64,000 nt of DNA from Variovorax paradoxus (GCF_029919115.1 NZ_CP123990.1:4118501-4182500), one strand, 5' to 3'; counted from the stretch's first letter, positions 1-9,592 are shown. The notes: generated by a model from the letters alone, not told the origin. Made by a program: numbers and translations.

Positions 1-882
1 TTCAAGGTCGACGCCGATGCGCCCGGCAATGGCCTTCAGGTGAATCACCGCATTGGTCGAACCGCCGATGGCCGCATTGACGCGAATGGCATTCTCGAAA
101 GCCTCGCGCGTGAGAATCTTCGAGAGCGTGAGCCCCTCTTTCGCCATTTCAACCGCGCGCATACCCGACATCTGCGCGAGCACATAACGCCGCGCATCCA
201 CCGCCGGAATGGCCGCGTTGTGCGGCAGCGAAGTGCCCAGCGCTTCGGCCATGCAGGCCATGGTCGAGGCGGTGCCCATGGTGTTGCAGGTGCCCGCCGA
301 GCGCGACATGCCGCCTTCGGCCGAAAGGAACTGGTGCAGGTTGATCTCTCCGGCCTTCAGCGACTCGTGCAGTTGCCACACCGCCGTGCCCGAGCCGATA
401 TTCTTGCCTTCGAGCTTGCCGTTGAGCATGGGCCCGCCGGTAACGACGATGGCGGGAATGTCGCAGCTTGCCGCACCCATCAGCAACGCGGGCGTGGTCT
501 TGTCGCAGCCTGTGAGCAGCACCACCGCATCGACCGGGTTGCCGCGAATGGCCTCTTCCACGTCCATGCTCGCAAGGTTGCGCGTGAGCATGGCGGTGGG
601 CCGCAGGTTCGATTCGCCATTGGAGAACACCGGGAACTCGACCGGAAAACCGCCCGCCTCCGAGATGCCGCGCTTCACATGCTCGGCAATCTTGCGAAAG
701 TGCGCGTTGCACGGCGTGAGCTCCGACCATGTGTTGCAGATGCCGATGATCGGCCGGCCATCGAACTCATGGTCCGGTATGCCCTGGTTCTTCATCCAGC
801 TGCGGTACATGAAGCCGTTCTTGTCGGCCGAGCCGAACCATTCGGTCGAGCGAAGCTTCTTCTTGGGAGTTTGGTCCGGCAT
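1..882 (-). CDS. IlvD/Edd-family sugar-acid dehydratase (L-arabonate/D-xylonate dehydratase type), partial
   Basis: The first 294 codons read on the minus strand from the ATG at 882 and run off the left edge without a stop. The protein belongs to the IlvD/Edd family, iron-sulfur enzymes that dehydrate sugar acids or dihydroxy acids. Cysteines at about residues 58, 126 (TGCDKT) and 199 (AGTCNT) fall where this family binds its cluster. The start has an AGGAA ribosome site about nine bases upstream. It is the last visible gene of the sugar-transport operon, 44 bases after yjfF. With the lactonase and semialdehyde dehydrogenase nearby, dehydration of arabonate, xylonate or galactonate is the likely reaction. 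The exact substrate is inferred from context. Confidence 0.88.
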   Translation of the reverse strand, partial: MPDQTPKKKLRSTEWFGSADKNGFMYRSWMKNQGIPDHEFDGRPIIGICNTWSELTPCNAHFRKIAEHVKRGISEAGGFPVEFPVFSNGESNLRPTAMLTRNLASMDVEEAIRGNPVDAVVLLTGCDKTTPALLMGAASCDIPAIVVTGGPMLNGKLEGKNIGSGTAVWQLHESLKAGEINLHQFLSAEGGMSRSAGTCNTMGTASTMACMAEALGTSLPHNAAIPAVDARRYVLAQMSGMRAVEMAKEGLTLSKILTREAFENAIRVNAAIGGSTNAVIHLKAIAGRIGVDLE

Positions 883-926
883 GCGGAAATTTCCTGAAAG
901 CGAGAGAAAGATGAGAGAAGAACGCG

Positions 927-1955
927 TCAGCGCCGTGGCGCACGCGAAGTGAAGAAGCGCTGCAGCAGGCAGAACACGAAGAGCAGCGCACCCACCACGA
1001 TGCGCGTCCACCACGAGCTCAGCGTGCCGTCGAACGAAATCAGCGTCTGGATGATCCCGAGCATCAGCACGCCGAAGAGCGTGCCCGCCACATAGCCCAC
1101 GCCGCCCGTGAGCAGCGTGCCGCCGATGACCACGGCCGCAATCGCGTCGAGCTCCAGCCCCAGCGCGTGCAGGCCGTAGCCTGAGAGCATGTAGAAGGTG
1201 AAGATCACGCCCGCCAGCGCCGAGCAGAAGCCGGACAGCGTGTACACGCCAATGAGCGTGGAGCGCACCGGCAGCCCCATCAGCATGGCCGACTGCTCGC
1301 TGCCGCCAATGGCGTAAACCGCGCGCCCGAAGGGCGTGCAGTGCGCAATGAACACCGCCGCCAGCAGCACGGCAATGGCGATCACCGCGCTGATCGAAAG
1401 CGACGCCTCGCCCCAGACCGGAATGCGGATCTGCGAAACCTGCGAATAGAACTCGTTGATGATGCTGATCGAATCGATGCTGATCAGGTAGCAAAGCCCG
1501 CGCGCCAGGAACATGCCCGCCAGCGTGACGATGAATGGCTGCAGCCTGAAGCGCTCGATGAGCAACCCCATGAACGCGCCGAAGGCCGTGCCCATGGCCA
1601 GTACCAGCGGAATGACCACCGCGGGGCTCCAGCCGTGCTTCTCGACCAGCGAGGCCGACACCATCGTGGTGAGCGCAATCACCGAACCCACCGAGAGGTC
1701 GATGCCGCCCGAAAGAATCACGAAGGTCATGCCCACGGCCACGACGATCAGGAAGGCGTTGTCGATCAGCAGGTTAAGGAACACCTGCGCCGCAAAGAAG
1801 CCGTCGTAGAACACCGAGCCCAGCGTTGCCATCAGCATGAACAGCGAAATGGTCGCGGCCAACGGAAAGTACTTCGGGTTGAGCCCCGCCTTGCCCCCTC
1901 TCCCGTGAGCGGGAGAGGGTTGGGGTGAGGGTGCAGTTTCAATCACCGCGCTCAT
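927..1955 (-). CDS. yjfF: sugar ABC transporter permease, YjfF type
   Basis: This 342-residue inner-membrane protein belongs to the ribose/galactose-type permease family (BPD_transp_2). It carries the signature SGGIDLSVGS near residue 85 and a C-terminal FDGTLSSWWT stretch that closely recalls E. coli YjfF of the galactofuranose importer. Its ATG overlaps the stop of ytfT by four bases (ATGA), so the two are probably translationally coupled. Residues 8-22, which are rich in Pro, Ser and Gly, are encoded by a palindromic repeat at 1894-1931 and look like an added N-terminal tail; the first membrane helix begins after it. It should pair with YtfT as the channel of the YtfQRT-YjfF system. Confidence 0.9.
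   Translation of the reverse strand: MSAVIETAPSPQPSPAHGRGGKAGLNPKYFPLAATISLFMLMATLGSVFYDGFFAAQVFLNLLIDNAFLIVVAVGMTFVILSGGIDLSVGSVIALTTMVSASLVEKHGWSPAVVIPLVLAMGTAFGAFMGLLIERFRLQPFIVTLAGMFLARGLCYLISIDSISIINEFYSQVSQIRIPVWGEASLSISAVIAIAVLLAAVFIAHCTPFGRAVYAIGGSEQSAMLMGLPVRSTLIGVYTLSGFCSALAGVIFTFYMLSGYGLHALGLELDAIAAVVIGGTLLTGGVGYVAGTLFGVLMLGIIQTLISFDGTLSSWWTRIVVGALLFVFCLLQRFFTSRAPRR
1894..1931. repeat. palindromic GC-rich repeat inside the yjfF coding region
   Basis: CCCTCTCCCG at 1896-1905 and CGGGAGAGGG at 1910-1919 form a perfect ten-base stem around TGAG. A TTGGGGTGAGGG tail follows. Related elements lie at 3002-3115. This is a REP-like short palindrome, normally intergenic, but here read as codons of the permease N-terminus. 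Confidence 0.8.
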
Positions 1956-2986
1956 GCCCGTTCCCCTTCATGCACAGGCCGCTGCACCAGCGACCGCACT
2001 TCCGCCCTGAACTCCGGCGACTGCAGCAGCATTACCGCGAACACGACCACGGCTTTCACGACGAGGTTGATTTCCGGCGGTACGCCGAGCGAATAGATGG
2101 CATAGGTCAGCGTCTGGATGATCAACGCCCCGATCACGCTGCCCATGAGGCTGAAGCGCCCGCCGGTGAGCGCCGTGCCACCCAGCGTCACGGCCAGGAT
2201 CGCGTCGAGCTCCAGCAGCTGGCCCGCGTTGTTGCCGTCCGCGCTCTTGACGTTGGAGCTGATCAAGAGCCCCGCGATGCCCGCGCACACCCCGCAGAAC
2301 GCGTAGGCGCCGACGATGAGCCGCCGCGCCTGCACGCCGGCTACGCGAGCCGCCGTCGGGTTGATACCCACCGCCTGGATGAACAGGCCGAGCGCCGTGC
2401 GCGTGATAGCCAGGTACAGCAGCACGAACACCGCCGCCACGATGAACAGCGAGAACGGCAGGCCCAGCAGATAGCCGCTGCCAAGGAAGAAAAACGGCTT
2501 GTAGTAGATGGTGATGATCTGGCCGTCGGCAATCAGCTGCGCAATGCCGCGCCCCGCCACCATGAGGATCAGCGTCGCGATGATCGGCTGCATGTCGACC
2601 TTGGCCACCAGCAGGCCGTTCCACAGGCCGCACAGCAAGGCGACGCCAAGGGCAGCCAGGATGGCCAGCCACATCGGAAAGCGGCTCACGTCGCTTGCCA
2701 CAGAGCCGCCGATCATCCAGGCCGCCACGGCTGCGGCAATGGCCACCACTGCGCCCACCGAAATATCGATGCCGCGCGTGGCAATGACGAGCGTCATGCC
2801 CAGCGACACCAGCACCAGCGGCGCCGCGCGATTCACGATGTCGATCAGGCTGCCATAGAGATGGCCGTCGCGCCACTCGAGGTGCAGGAAGCTGGCGTTG
2901 AAGGCCGTGTTCACTGCAAGCAGGAGCACCAGCGTGACGATGGGCCAAGCCAAGCGGTGGCGCATCAAGGAAGAGAAGCGCGTCAT
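1952..2986 (-). CDS. ytfT: sugar ABC transporter permease, YtfT type
   Basis: This 344-residue permease of the ribose/xylose family has the family signature as ATRGIDISVGA near residue 90, then alternating hydrophobic helices. The wording around this motif resembles E. coli YtfT. The start is set at ATG 2986 (MTRFSSLMRHR). The frame stays open further upstream, but that extension only translates the palindromic repeats between ytfR and ytfT. The stop overlaps the yjfF start. It probably forms a heterodimeric channel with YjfF, driven by YtfR and fed by the YtfQ-type binding protein about 5.6 kb upstream in the same operon. Confidence 0.9.
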   Translation of the reverse strand: MTRFSSLMRHRLAWPIVTLVLLLAVNTAFNASFLHLEWRDGHLYGSLIDIVNRAAPLVLVSLGMTLVIATRGIDISVGAVVAIAAAVAAWMIGGSVASDVSRFPMWLAILAALGVALLCGLWNGLLVAKVDMQPIIATLILMVAGRGIAQLIADGQIITIYYKPFFFLGSGYLLGLPFSLFIVAAVFVLLYLAITRTALGLFIQAVGINPTAARVAGVQARRLIVGAYAFCGVCAGIAGLLISSNVKSADGNNAGQLLELDAILAVTLGGTALTGGRFSLMGSVIGALIIQTLTYAIYSLGVPPEINLVVKAVVVFAVMLLQSPEFRAEVRSLVQRPVHEGERA

Positions 2987-3001
2987 ATGTTCTGCCTTGC
3001 T

Positions 3002-3115
3002 CCTTCCCCTTCCGGGGGAAGGTTGGGATGGGGGCAGACGGCGCGCGCAAGGCAGCAGCTCTCCATCGAAGGCCGCTGTGCCCCCACCCCTGCCCTCCCC
3101 CGGAAGGGGAGGGAG
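3002..3115. repeat. two face-to-face palindromic repeats between ytfR and ytfT
   Basis: The 145-base ytfR-ytfT spacer contains one element at 3002-3034 (CCTTCCCC and GGGGAAGG stem, then TTGGGATGGGGG). A second copy lies in inverted orientation at about 3081-3115 (CCCCCACCCC, then a CCCTCCCC/GGGGAGGG stem). Both resemble the element inside yjfF. A pair of this kind could form a strong cruciform or a processing and attenuation site inside the operon. Confidence 0.75.
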
Positions 3116-3131
3116 AAAAACAAAGAGCGCG

Positions 3132-4652
3132 TCATGCGGCTGCAATCATTTCGTAGACCTCGTCCTCGGTCGAACCGCCCGGCAGTTCGCCCACCTTCTT
3201 GCGGTCGCGCAGCACCACGATGCGGTGCGCCACGCGCACCACCTCGCTGATCTCTGAAGAGATGAAGATCACCGCCATGCCCGCGCGCGCAAGCCGAAGA
3301 ATCTCTTCCATGATTTCCTGCTTGGCCGCCACGTCGATGCCGCGCGTGGGCTCGTCGAGAATCAGCAGGCGCGGCTCCGTTGCGAGCCAGCGCGCGATCA
3401 TGGCCTTCTGCTGGTTGCCTCCGGAGAGCAGGCCGATGGGAGTTTCCACACTCGCGGTCTTGATGCCCAACGAGGCGACAAAACGCTCCGCCATCGCGGT
3501 CTGCTCAGCATGGGGCAGATAGCGCCGCGTGCCGAGCCGCGCCTGCAGCGCCAGCGCGATGTTCTCGCGCACCGACAGCTCGGCCACGATGCCATCGGTC
3601 TTGCGCTCTTCGGGGCACAGCGCCAGCCCTTCGCGAACAGCGTCCGCAGGGTTGGAAAAACTGACCGAACGGCCGTCGATCTTCAGCACACCGCGGTCGG
3701 GCGTTTCGAGGCCGAACAGCAGGCGTGCGAGCTCGGTGCGGCCAGCGCCCAGCAACCCCGCAATGCCGACCACCTCACCAGCTCGCACGCGCAAATCCGT
3801 TGCCTGCAGTTGACCGGCCTGCCCGAGGCCTTCAGCCTGCAGCAGGGCCGGCGCCGCTTCGTCGAAAACCGGCAGCGCTGCGGGCCGCGCCGACTGCGCA
3901 GCGAGCTCCCGCCCCAGCATTGCGGCAATCAGCGCCTGCGGTCCCAGATCGGCAGCGCGCCACTCGCCTACCCAGCTGCCGTTGCGCAGCACCGTGATGC
4001 GGTCTGACACCGCATACATCTGGTTGAGAAAGTGCGTCACAAAGACGATGGCGAGCCCTTCGCCGCGAAGGCGCCGCAGCACCTCGAACAGCTTCTCCAC
4101 CTCGTCGTCGTCCAGGCTCGAAGTTGGCTCGTCGAGAATCAGCACCTTCGACGACACACCGAGCGCGCGCGCAATGGCTACCAGTTGCTGCACCGCCACC
4201 GAGTAGCTCGACAACAGCCGCGTCACATCGATATCGAGCCCGATGCGCGCCAGCAGCTCGGCGGCACGCCGGTTGACCGCAGCCCAGTCGATGCGAAAGC
4301 CCTGCGCCGCGCCGCAACGCGGATAGCGGCCCGCGAACACATTCTCAGCCACCGAGAGGTTCGGGCACAGGTTCACTTCCTGGTAGACCGTGCTGATGCC
4401 CAGCTTCTGCGCGTCGAGCGGCGAAGCGGGGTGAATGGCTTGGCCGTCCAGGCGTATCTCCCCGGCGCTCGAAGGCAGCACGCCCGTCAACACCTTGATC
4501 AGTGTCGACTTTCCTGCGCCGTTCTGGCCCATCAGCGCATGGATCTCGCCCGGGTAGAGCCGCAGCTGCACATCGCGCAGCACCGGAATGTCGCCGAACT
4601 GCTTGTGAATGCCCCGAAGTTCGAGCACGGGTGAAATGCTGCTGCCCGTCAT
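3132..4652 (-). CDS. ytfR: sugar ABC transporter ATP-binding protein, YtfR type
   Basis: This 506-residue double ATPase of the ribose/galactose importer class has two ABC domains. The first has Walker A GQNGAGKST near residue 44 and Walker B LILDEPTSSLD. The second is degenerate at Walker A (GLLGAGRTE) but keeps LSGGNQQK and [11 protein letters not shown], as is usual for this class. YQEVNLCPNLSV, FVTHFLNQMY and PEERKTDGI match what I recall of E. coli YtfR. It lies four bases downstream of gguB and is followed by a repeat-filled spacer and then ytfT. It powers uptake through YtfT/YjfF. Confidence 0.92.
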   Translation of the reverse strand: MTGSSISPVLELRGIHKQFGDIPVLRDVQLRLYPGEIHALMGQNGAGKSTLIKVLTGVLPSSAGEIRLDGQAIHPASPLDAQKLGISTVYQEVNLCPNLSVAENVFAGRYPRCGAAQGFRIDWAAVNRRAAELLARIGLDIDVTRLLSSYSVAVQQLVAIARALGVSSKVLILDEPTSSLDDDEVEKLFEVLRRLRGEGLAIVFVTHFLNQMYAVSDRITVLRNGSWVGEWRAADLGPQALIAAMLGRELAAQSARPAALPVFDEAAPALLQAEGLGQAGQLQATDLRVRAGEVVGIAGLLGAGRTELARLLFGLETPDRGVLKIDGRSVSFSNPADAVREGLALCPEERKTDGIVAELSVRENIALALQARLGTRRYLPHAEQTAMAERFVASLGIKTASVETPIGLLSGGNQQKAMIARWLATEPRLLILDEPTRGIDVAAKQEIMEEILRLARAGMAVIFISSEISEVVRVAHRIVVLRDRKKVGELPGGSTEDEVYEMIAAA

Positions 4653-4656
4653 GCGC

Positions 4657-5871
4657 TTACTTGTTCTTGTTGTAGACGTCGATGAACACCGCGGCCAGCA
4701 GCACCAGGCCCTTGATCACCTGCTGGTAGTCGATACCGATGCCCAAGATCGACATGCCGTTGTTCATCACGCCCATGATGAACGCGCCGATCACCGCGCC
4801 CATCACGCGGCCCACGCCGCCCGATGCAGAGGCCCCGCCGATGAAGCAGGCCGCGATCACGTCAAGCTCGAAACCCAGGCCGGCCTTGGGCGTGGCCGTG
4901 TTGAGCCGCGCCGCAAACACCAGGCCTGCAAGCGCGGCCAGTGCGCCCATGTTCACGAAGGTGAGGAATGCCAGCCGCTGCGTCTTGACGCCCGACAGCC
5001 GTGCAGCCTTCTCGTTGCCGCCCAGCGCGTAGATGCGCCGCCCGATGGTCGTGCGGTTGGTGACGAAGTCGTACACCACGATCAGCACCGCCATCACGAT
5101 CAGCACGTTGGGCAGGCCCTTGTAGGTCGAGAGCAGGTAGCTGAAGAACAGGATGATGGCCGCGAAGAACAAGTTCTTCACCAGGAAGAACACATAAGGC
5201 TCCGTATCCATGCCATGCGCCGCAAGCTTGGCCCGGCCGCGCAGCTTGAAGAACACCAGCGCCGCGGCGGCCAGCGCGCCCACCACCAGCGACGTGGTGC
5301 GCAAGGTGTCGCCGCCCAGCGGATCGGGAATGAAGCCCGAACTCAGCCGCTGGAACTCGACCGGAAACGGCCCGACCGATTGCCCCGCCAGCAGCGCCAG
5401 CGTGAGCCCCTTGAACACCAGCATGCCCGCGAGCGTGACGATGAACGACGGAATCTTGCGGAATGCGACGAACCAGCCCTGCGCCGCGCCGATGACCGCG
5501 CCCGCGGCAATGCTGATGAGGGCCGTGGGCACGAAGTGCCATTCGTATTCGACCATCAGCACCGCCGCCAGCGCGCCGATGAAGCCGCAGACCGAACCCA
5601 CCGAAAGGTCGATGTGTCCCGCCACGATCACCAGCAGCATGCCCAGCGCCATGATGACGACGTAGCTGTTCTGCAGCAGCAGGTTGGTCAGGTTGAGCGG
5701 CCGCAGCAGCGTGCCGTCGGTCAGCACCTGGAACAGCACCATGATCGCGACCAGCGAGATCAGCATGCCGTACTCGCGCAGGTTGTTCTTCAGGAAGCCG
5801 GCGTGCAGCTTCGGGGCAGCCTCTGCCACTGGGACGGCGGCATTCACCGCGTTGGCTTCAGGCTGCGACAT
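4657..5871 (-). CDS. gguB: multiple-sugar ABC transporter permease, GguB/XylH type
   Basis: This 404-residue inner-membrane permease has an N-terminal cytosolic tail of about 35 residues and the family signature [10 protein letters not shown] near residue 85. Further hydrophobic helices run to the C-terminus. It overlaps the end of gguA by 14 bases and follows chvE, giving the chvE-gguA-gguB order known from Agrobacterium. It should form a homodimeric channel for xylose, arabinose, glucose or galactose. At 404 residues it is longer than the YtfT and YjfF permeases downstream, as is usual for XylH-like permeases. Confidence 0.92.
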   Translation of the reverse strand: MSQPEANAVNAAVPVAEAAPKLHAGFLKNNLREYGMLISLVAIMVLFQVLTDGTLLRPLNLTNLLLQNSYVVIMALGMLLVIVAGHIDLSVGSVCGFIGALAAVLMVEYEWHFVPTALISIAAGAVIGAAQGWFVAFRKIPSFIVTLAGMLVFKGLTLALLAGQSVGPFPVEFQRLSSGFIPDPLGGDTLRTTSLVVGALAAAALVFFKLRGRAKLAAHGMDTEPYVFFLVKNLFFAAIILFFSYLLSTYKGLPNVLIVMAVLIVVYDFVTNRTTIGRRIYALGGNEKAARLSGVKTQRLAFLTFVNMGALAALAGLVFAARLNTATPKAGLGFELDVIAACFIGGASASGGVGRVMGAVIGAFIMGVMNNGMSILGIGIDYQQVIKGLVLLAAVFIDVYNKNK

Positions 5872-7426
5872 GGACTGAACTCCCCGCGCTCACGATGGCG
5901 TGCATGATGCGTTCCTGCGAAGCCTCGGCCGCCGTAAATTCGGCCACGAAGCGGCCCTCGTTCATCACATAGATGCGGTCGCACATACCTAGCAGTTCCG
6001 GCAGTTCGGAAGAAATCATGAGAATGCCTTTGCCCTCGCTCGCGAGCTGGTCGATGATGGTGTAGATCTCATATTTGGCGCCGACGTCGATACCGCGCGT
6101 GGGCTCGTCGAGAATCAAGAGTTCGGGTTTGGTAAAGAGCCACTTGCTGAGCACCACCTTTTGCTGGTTGCCGCCCGACAGGTTGACCACCAGCTGCTCC
6201 ACGCCCGATGACCGGATGTTGAGCGCCTTGCGGTAGTCGCTGGCCACCTTGAATTCGCGCGCGTCGTCGATCACCATAGAACTCGACACCGCCTCCAGGT
6301 TGGCCAGGCTCACGTTCTTCTGGATGTTTTCTTCCAGCACCAGCCCCAGGCCCTTGCGGTCTTCGGTGACATAGGCAATGCCCTGGTCGATGGCCTTGCG
6401 CACCGTGCCTACGTCCACAGGCTTGCCGTGCATCAGCACCGTGCCGCTGATACGCTGGCCGTAGGACTTGCCGAACACGCTCATCGCAAGTTCGGTGCGC
6501 CCCGCGCCCATCAGGCCCGCAATGCCGACGATCTCGCCCTGGCGCACATGCAGGTTCACACCCTTGATCTGCTCGCGATCGGCATGCAGCGCGTGGTGCA
6601 CGCGCCAGTCGCGCACTTCGAACACGGTGTCGCCGATCTTCGGATGGCGCTGCGGGTAGCGGTGCGCCATGTCGCGGCCGACCATGCCGCGAATGATGCG
6701 GTCTTCGCTGATCGGCTGGTTGCGGCAATCCATCGTCTCGACCGTAGCGCCGTCGCGCAGCACGGTGATCGAGTCGGCCACCTTGGCAATCTCGTTGAGC
6801 TTGTGCGAGATGAGAATCGACGCGATGCCCTGGCGCTTGAGCTCGAGCAGAAGCATCAGCAATGCGTCGCTGTCGTTCTCGTTCAGGCTGGCCGTGGGCT
6901 CGTCCAGAATCAGCAGCTTGACCTCTTTGGCCAGCGCTTTGGCAATTTCAACCAGCTGCTGCTTGCCGACGCCAAGATCGGTAACCAGCGTGGTGGGGGG
7001 TTCTTTCAGGCCCACCTTGGCGAGCAGCTCGCGCGTCCTTGCATAGGCGGCAAACCAGTCGATCACGCCGCCGTGCGCAATTTCGTTGCCGAGAAAAATG
7101 TTCTCGGCAATGGACAGGAGCGGCACCAGCGCCAGCTCCTGGTGGATGATGATGATGCCGAGCTTCTCGCTGTCGGCAATGCCCTTGAATCGGCGGAGCT
7201 CCCCCTCGAAGTGGATCTCCCCGGTATACGAGTCGCACGGGTAGACGCCGCTCAGTACCTTCATGAGCGTCGACTTGCCCGCGCCGTTCTCGCCGACCAC
7301 GGCATGGATCTCGCCCGCGCGCACGGCCAGGTTGACGTTGCTCAGCGCCTTCACGCCGGGAAACGTCTTGGTGATGCCGCGCATCTCGAGGATGCTGCGC
7401 GAGTCTGCTTCCATGCCGCTTTTCAC
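5858..7426 (-). CDS. gguA: multiple-sugar ABC transporter ATP-binding protein, GguA/XylG type
   Basis: This 522-residue tandem ATPase has domain 1 with Walker [10 protein letters not shown] near residue 46 and [13 protein letters not shown]. Domain 2 has [24 protein letters not shown] and [13 protein letters not shown]. The start is GTG at 7426, whose GTGA overlaps the chvE stop. An ATG four codons later at 7414 is the alternative. Its closest relatives in memory are XylG and GguA. It sits between its binding protein and its permease, so partner assignment is secure from order alone. Confidence 0.92.
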   Translation of the reverse strand: MKSGMEADSRSILEMRGITKTFPGVKALSNVNLAVRAGEIHAVVGENGAGKSTLMKVLSGVYPCDSYTGEIHFEGELRRFKGIADSEKLGIIIIHQELALVPLLSIAENIFLGNEIAHGGVIDWFAAYARTRELLAKVGLKEPPTTLVTDLGVGKQQLVEIAKALAKEVKLLILDEPTASLNENDSDALLMLLLELKRQGIASILISHKLNEIAKVADSITVLRDGATVETMDCRNQPISEDRIIRGMVGRDMAHRYPQRHPKIGDTVFEVRDWRVHHALHADREQIKGVNLHVRQGEIVGIAGLMGAGRTELAMSVFGKSYGQRISGTVLMHGKPVDVGTVRKAIDQGIAYVTEDRKGLGLVLEENIQKNVSLANLEAVSSSMVIDDAREFKVASDYRKALNIRSSGVEQLVVNLSGGNQQKVVLSKWLFTKPELLILDEPTRGIDVGAKYEIYTIIDQLASEGKGILMISSELPELLGMCDRIYVMNEGRFVAEFTAAEASQERIMHAIVSAGSSVHVAA

Positions 7427-8493
7427 TTGACCTGGCTTTCCTTGTAGTAGCCGCTGTCGACCAGCACCTGCTTCCAGTTGCCGCCGTCCACGCTCACAGG
7501 CTTGAGCAGGTACGAGGGCACCACCTTCACGCCGTTGTTGTAGGTCTTGGTGTCGTTCACTTCAGGCGTCTTGCCCGAGAGCATGGCGTCGACCATGGCC
7601 ACCGTTACCTTCGCCAGCTCGCGCGTGTCCTTGAACACGGTCGAGGTCTGTTCCTTGCGCAAGATCGACTTGACCGAAGGAATCTCCGCGTCCTGACCCG
7701 AGACGACCGGCATCGGCTGCGAAGCCGAGCCGTAGCCCACGCCCTTGAGCGAAGACAGAATGCCGATCGAAAGGCCGTCGTACGGAGACAGCACCGCATC
7801 GACGCGGTCCTTGGTGTAGTAGGCCGACAGCAGGTTGTCCATGCGCGCCTGCGCCACCGCGCCGTCCCAGCGCAGCGTGCCGACCTTTTCCATGCCCATC
7901 TGCTTGCTGCGCACCACCAGCTTGCCGCTCTTGATGTACGGCTCGAGCACCGACATGGCGCCGTTGTAGAAGAAGAAGGCGTTGTTGTCGTCCGGCGAGC
8001 CGCCGAAGAGCTCGATGTTGAACGGGCCCTTGCCGCTCTTCAGCCCCAGCGCAGCCTCGATGGACTGCGCCTGCAGCACGCCGACCTGGAAGTTGTCGAA
8101 GGTGGCGTAGTAGTCGACGTTCTTCGAGCCCTTGATGAGCCGGTCGTACGCAATGACCTTCACACCCTTGTCGGCCGCCTTCTGCAGAACGTCGGACAGC
8201 GTGGAGCCGTCGATGGCCGCAATCACCAGCACCTTGGAGCCCTTCGTGACCATGTTCTCGATTTGCGCGAGCTGGTTCGGAATGTCGTCGTCGGCATACT
8301 GCAGGTCGGTCTTGTAGCCCTTTTCCTTGAAGTACTTGACCATGTTGGCGCCGTCCGCGATCCAGCGGGCCGACGACTTGGTGGGCATGGAGATGGCGAT
8401 CGGACCCTTGTCCTGCGCATGCGCGAGCGGCGCGATGCCGGCCATGGCCAATGCGATGCCTGCGAGCGAGGCCTTGAGGAAGTTGCGTTTCAT
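7423..8493 (-). CDS. chvE: periplasmic multiple-sugar binding protein ChvE
   Basis: This 356-residue secreted binding protein has a signal peptide ending near AHAQ (residues 24-27). The mature sequence matches remembered Agrobacterium ChvE through long stretches, including [44 protein letters not shown] and [13 protein letters not shown]. ChvE binds several aldoses and feeds GguA/GguB. In Agrobacterium it also signals through the VirA sensor, and no such sensor is present here. It starts at ATG 8493 after a 133-base repeat-containing spacer that separates it from the YtfQ-type gene. Confidence 0.95.
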   Translation of the reverse strand: MKRNFLKASLAGIALAMAGIAPLAHAQDKGPIAISMPTKSSARWIADGANMVKYFKEKGYKTDLQYADDDIPNQLAQIENMVTKGSKVLVIAAIDGSTLSDVLQKAADKGVKVIAYDRLIKGSKNVDYYATFDNFQVGVLQAQSIEAALGLKSGKGPFNIELFGGSPDDNNAFFFYNGAMSVLEPYIKSGKLVVRSKQMGMEKVGTLRWDGAVAQARMDNLLSAYYTKDRVDAVLSPYDGLSIGILSSLKGVGYGSASQPMPVVSGQDAEIPSVKSILRKEQTSTVFKDTRELAKVTVAMVDAMLSGKTPEVNDTKTYNNGVKVVPSYLLKPVSVDGGNWKQVLVDSGYYKESQVK

Positions 8494-8529
8494 GTTGTGG
8501 TCCGTTTTTTAATGGGTACTGTCTTTTCC

Positions 8530-8621
8530 AGGGGCACCGCGGAACCGGCTTTGCCGGGCCGCTGGTGCCGCCCCCGGTGAGGGGGTTGGCGTAGCGACAC
8601 GAAGTGCGCGAAGACTGGGGG
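8530..8621. repeat. GC-rich hairpin repeat between ytfQ and chvE genes
   Basis: The 133-base spacer is largely a repeat-like block. GGGGCACC near 8531 pairs with GGTGCC near 8564, and CCCCC/GGGGG flank GGTGA at 8571-8585. A GTAGCGACACGAAGTGCGCG stretch follows. The composition and hairpins suggest a dispersed intergenic repeat rather than a terminator, because no T-tract follows. It could lower expression of genes downstream of ytfQ or protect RNA ends. Confidence 0.55.
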
Positions 8622-8626
8622 AGAGC

Positions 8627-9592
8627 TCAATATTTGCGGTTGGGGAATTCTTTGGCTGCGACTTCCATCGGGAAGATCGTCTCTTCGGTCACGATGCGCT
8701 TGGGCAGCTGCTTGCCGGCCTTGATGTCTTTCACTGCGCTCATCAGCTGGGGGCCGAGCAGCGGGCTGCATTCGACCGACACGTTGAGCTTGCCGGCGAT
8801 CATGGCTTCGAAGGCGCCCTTGACGGCATCGATCGAGATGATCGTGATGTCCTTGGCCGGCTTCAGGCCCGCTTCCTCGATGGCCTGGATGGCGCCGATG
8901 GCCATGTCGTCGTTGTGCGCGTACAGCACGTTGATCTTCTTGCCTTCGGCCTTCAGGAAGGCTTCCATCACTTCCTTGCCCTTGGCCCGCGTGAAGTCGC
9001 CGGTTTGCGAGCGCACGATCTTGAACTTGGGATCGGCCTTGATGATTTCCTCGAAGCCCTTCTTGCGGTCGATGGCCGGAGCCGAGCCCACGGTGCCCTG
9101 CAGCTCGACGATGTTCACGTCGCCCTTCTGGTCCTTCATCTTCTCGACCAGCCAGCGGCCGGCCTTGCGGCCTTCCTCGACGAAGTCGGAGCCCATGAAG
9201 GTGACGTAGAGCGAGTCGTCCTTGGTGTTGACCGAGCGGTCGGTCAGCACCACCGGGATCTTTGCGGCCTTGGCTTCGCGCAGCACGGTTTCCCAGCCCG
9301 ATTCGACCACCGGCGAGAACGCGATCACGTCGACCTTCTGCGCGATGAACGAGCGGATGGCCTTGATCTGGTTTTCCTGCTTTTGCTGCGCGTCGGAGAA
9401 CTTCAGCTCGATGCCGGCCTCCTTGGCGGAAGCCTTGATCGACTCGGTGTTGGCGGTGCGCCACTCGCTTTCGGCGCCGACCTGGCTGAAGCCCAGCACG
9501 ATTTTTTTCTGCGCCAGCGCCGTGGCGGGCAGGAGGCCGCCGAGCGAAGCTGCGGCGAGCGCGATGTTGAGGGTGCGGCGATTGAGTGTCAT
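8627..9592 (-). CDS. ytfQ: periplasmic sugar-binding protein, YtfQ type
   Basis: This 321-residue periplasmic binding protein starts at ATG 9592 (MTLNRRTLNIALAAASLGG), with a signal peptide cleaved near TALAQ. The sequence closely follows E. coli YtfQ from memory: LGFSQVGAESEWR, QQKQENQIKAIRSFI, ELQGTVGSAPAIDRKKGF, RSQTGDFTRAKGKEVMEAF and YAHNDDMAIGAIQAI. YtfQ binds galactofuranose, but the ligand here may be another furanose such as arabinofuranose. It is separated from its presumed partners YtfR, YtfT and YjfF by the chvE-gguAB genes. The open frame upstream of 9592 is out-of-frame shadow of the dehydrogenase gene. Confidence 0.92.
   Translation of the reverse strand: MTLNRRTLNIALAAASLGGLLPATALAQKKIVLGFSQVGAESEWRTANTESIKASAKEAGIELKFSDAQQKQENQIKAIRSFIAQKVDVIAFSPVVESGWETVLREAKAAKIPVVLTDRSVNTKDDSLYVTFMGSDFVEEGRKAGRWLVEKMKDQKGDVNIVELQGTVGSAPAIDRKKGFEEIIKADPKFKIVRSQTGDFTRAKGKEVMEAFLKAEGKKINVLYAHNDDMAIGAIQAIEEAGLKPAKDITIISIDAVKGAFEAMIAGKLNVSVECSPLLGPQLMSAVKDIKAGKQLPKRIVTEETIFPMEVAAKEFPNRKY

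Noticed and set aside
1925..3250. Long plus-strand open frame of 441 codons
   Set aside because: It lies antisense to the ytfT/ytfR genes, is rich in Arg, His and Gln, and has no domain or ribosome site. Such frames arise from third-position GC bias.
7423..8493. Ti-plasmid-like virulence signalling because of ChvE
   Set aside because: ChvE homologues serve ordinary sugar uptake in many proteobacteria. No vir sensor or T-DNA feature is present.
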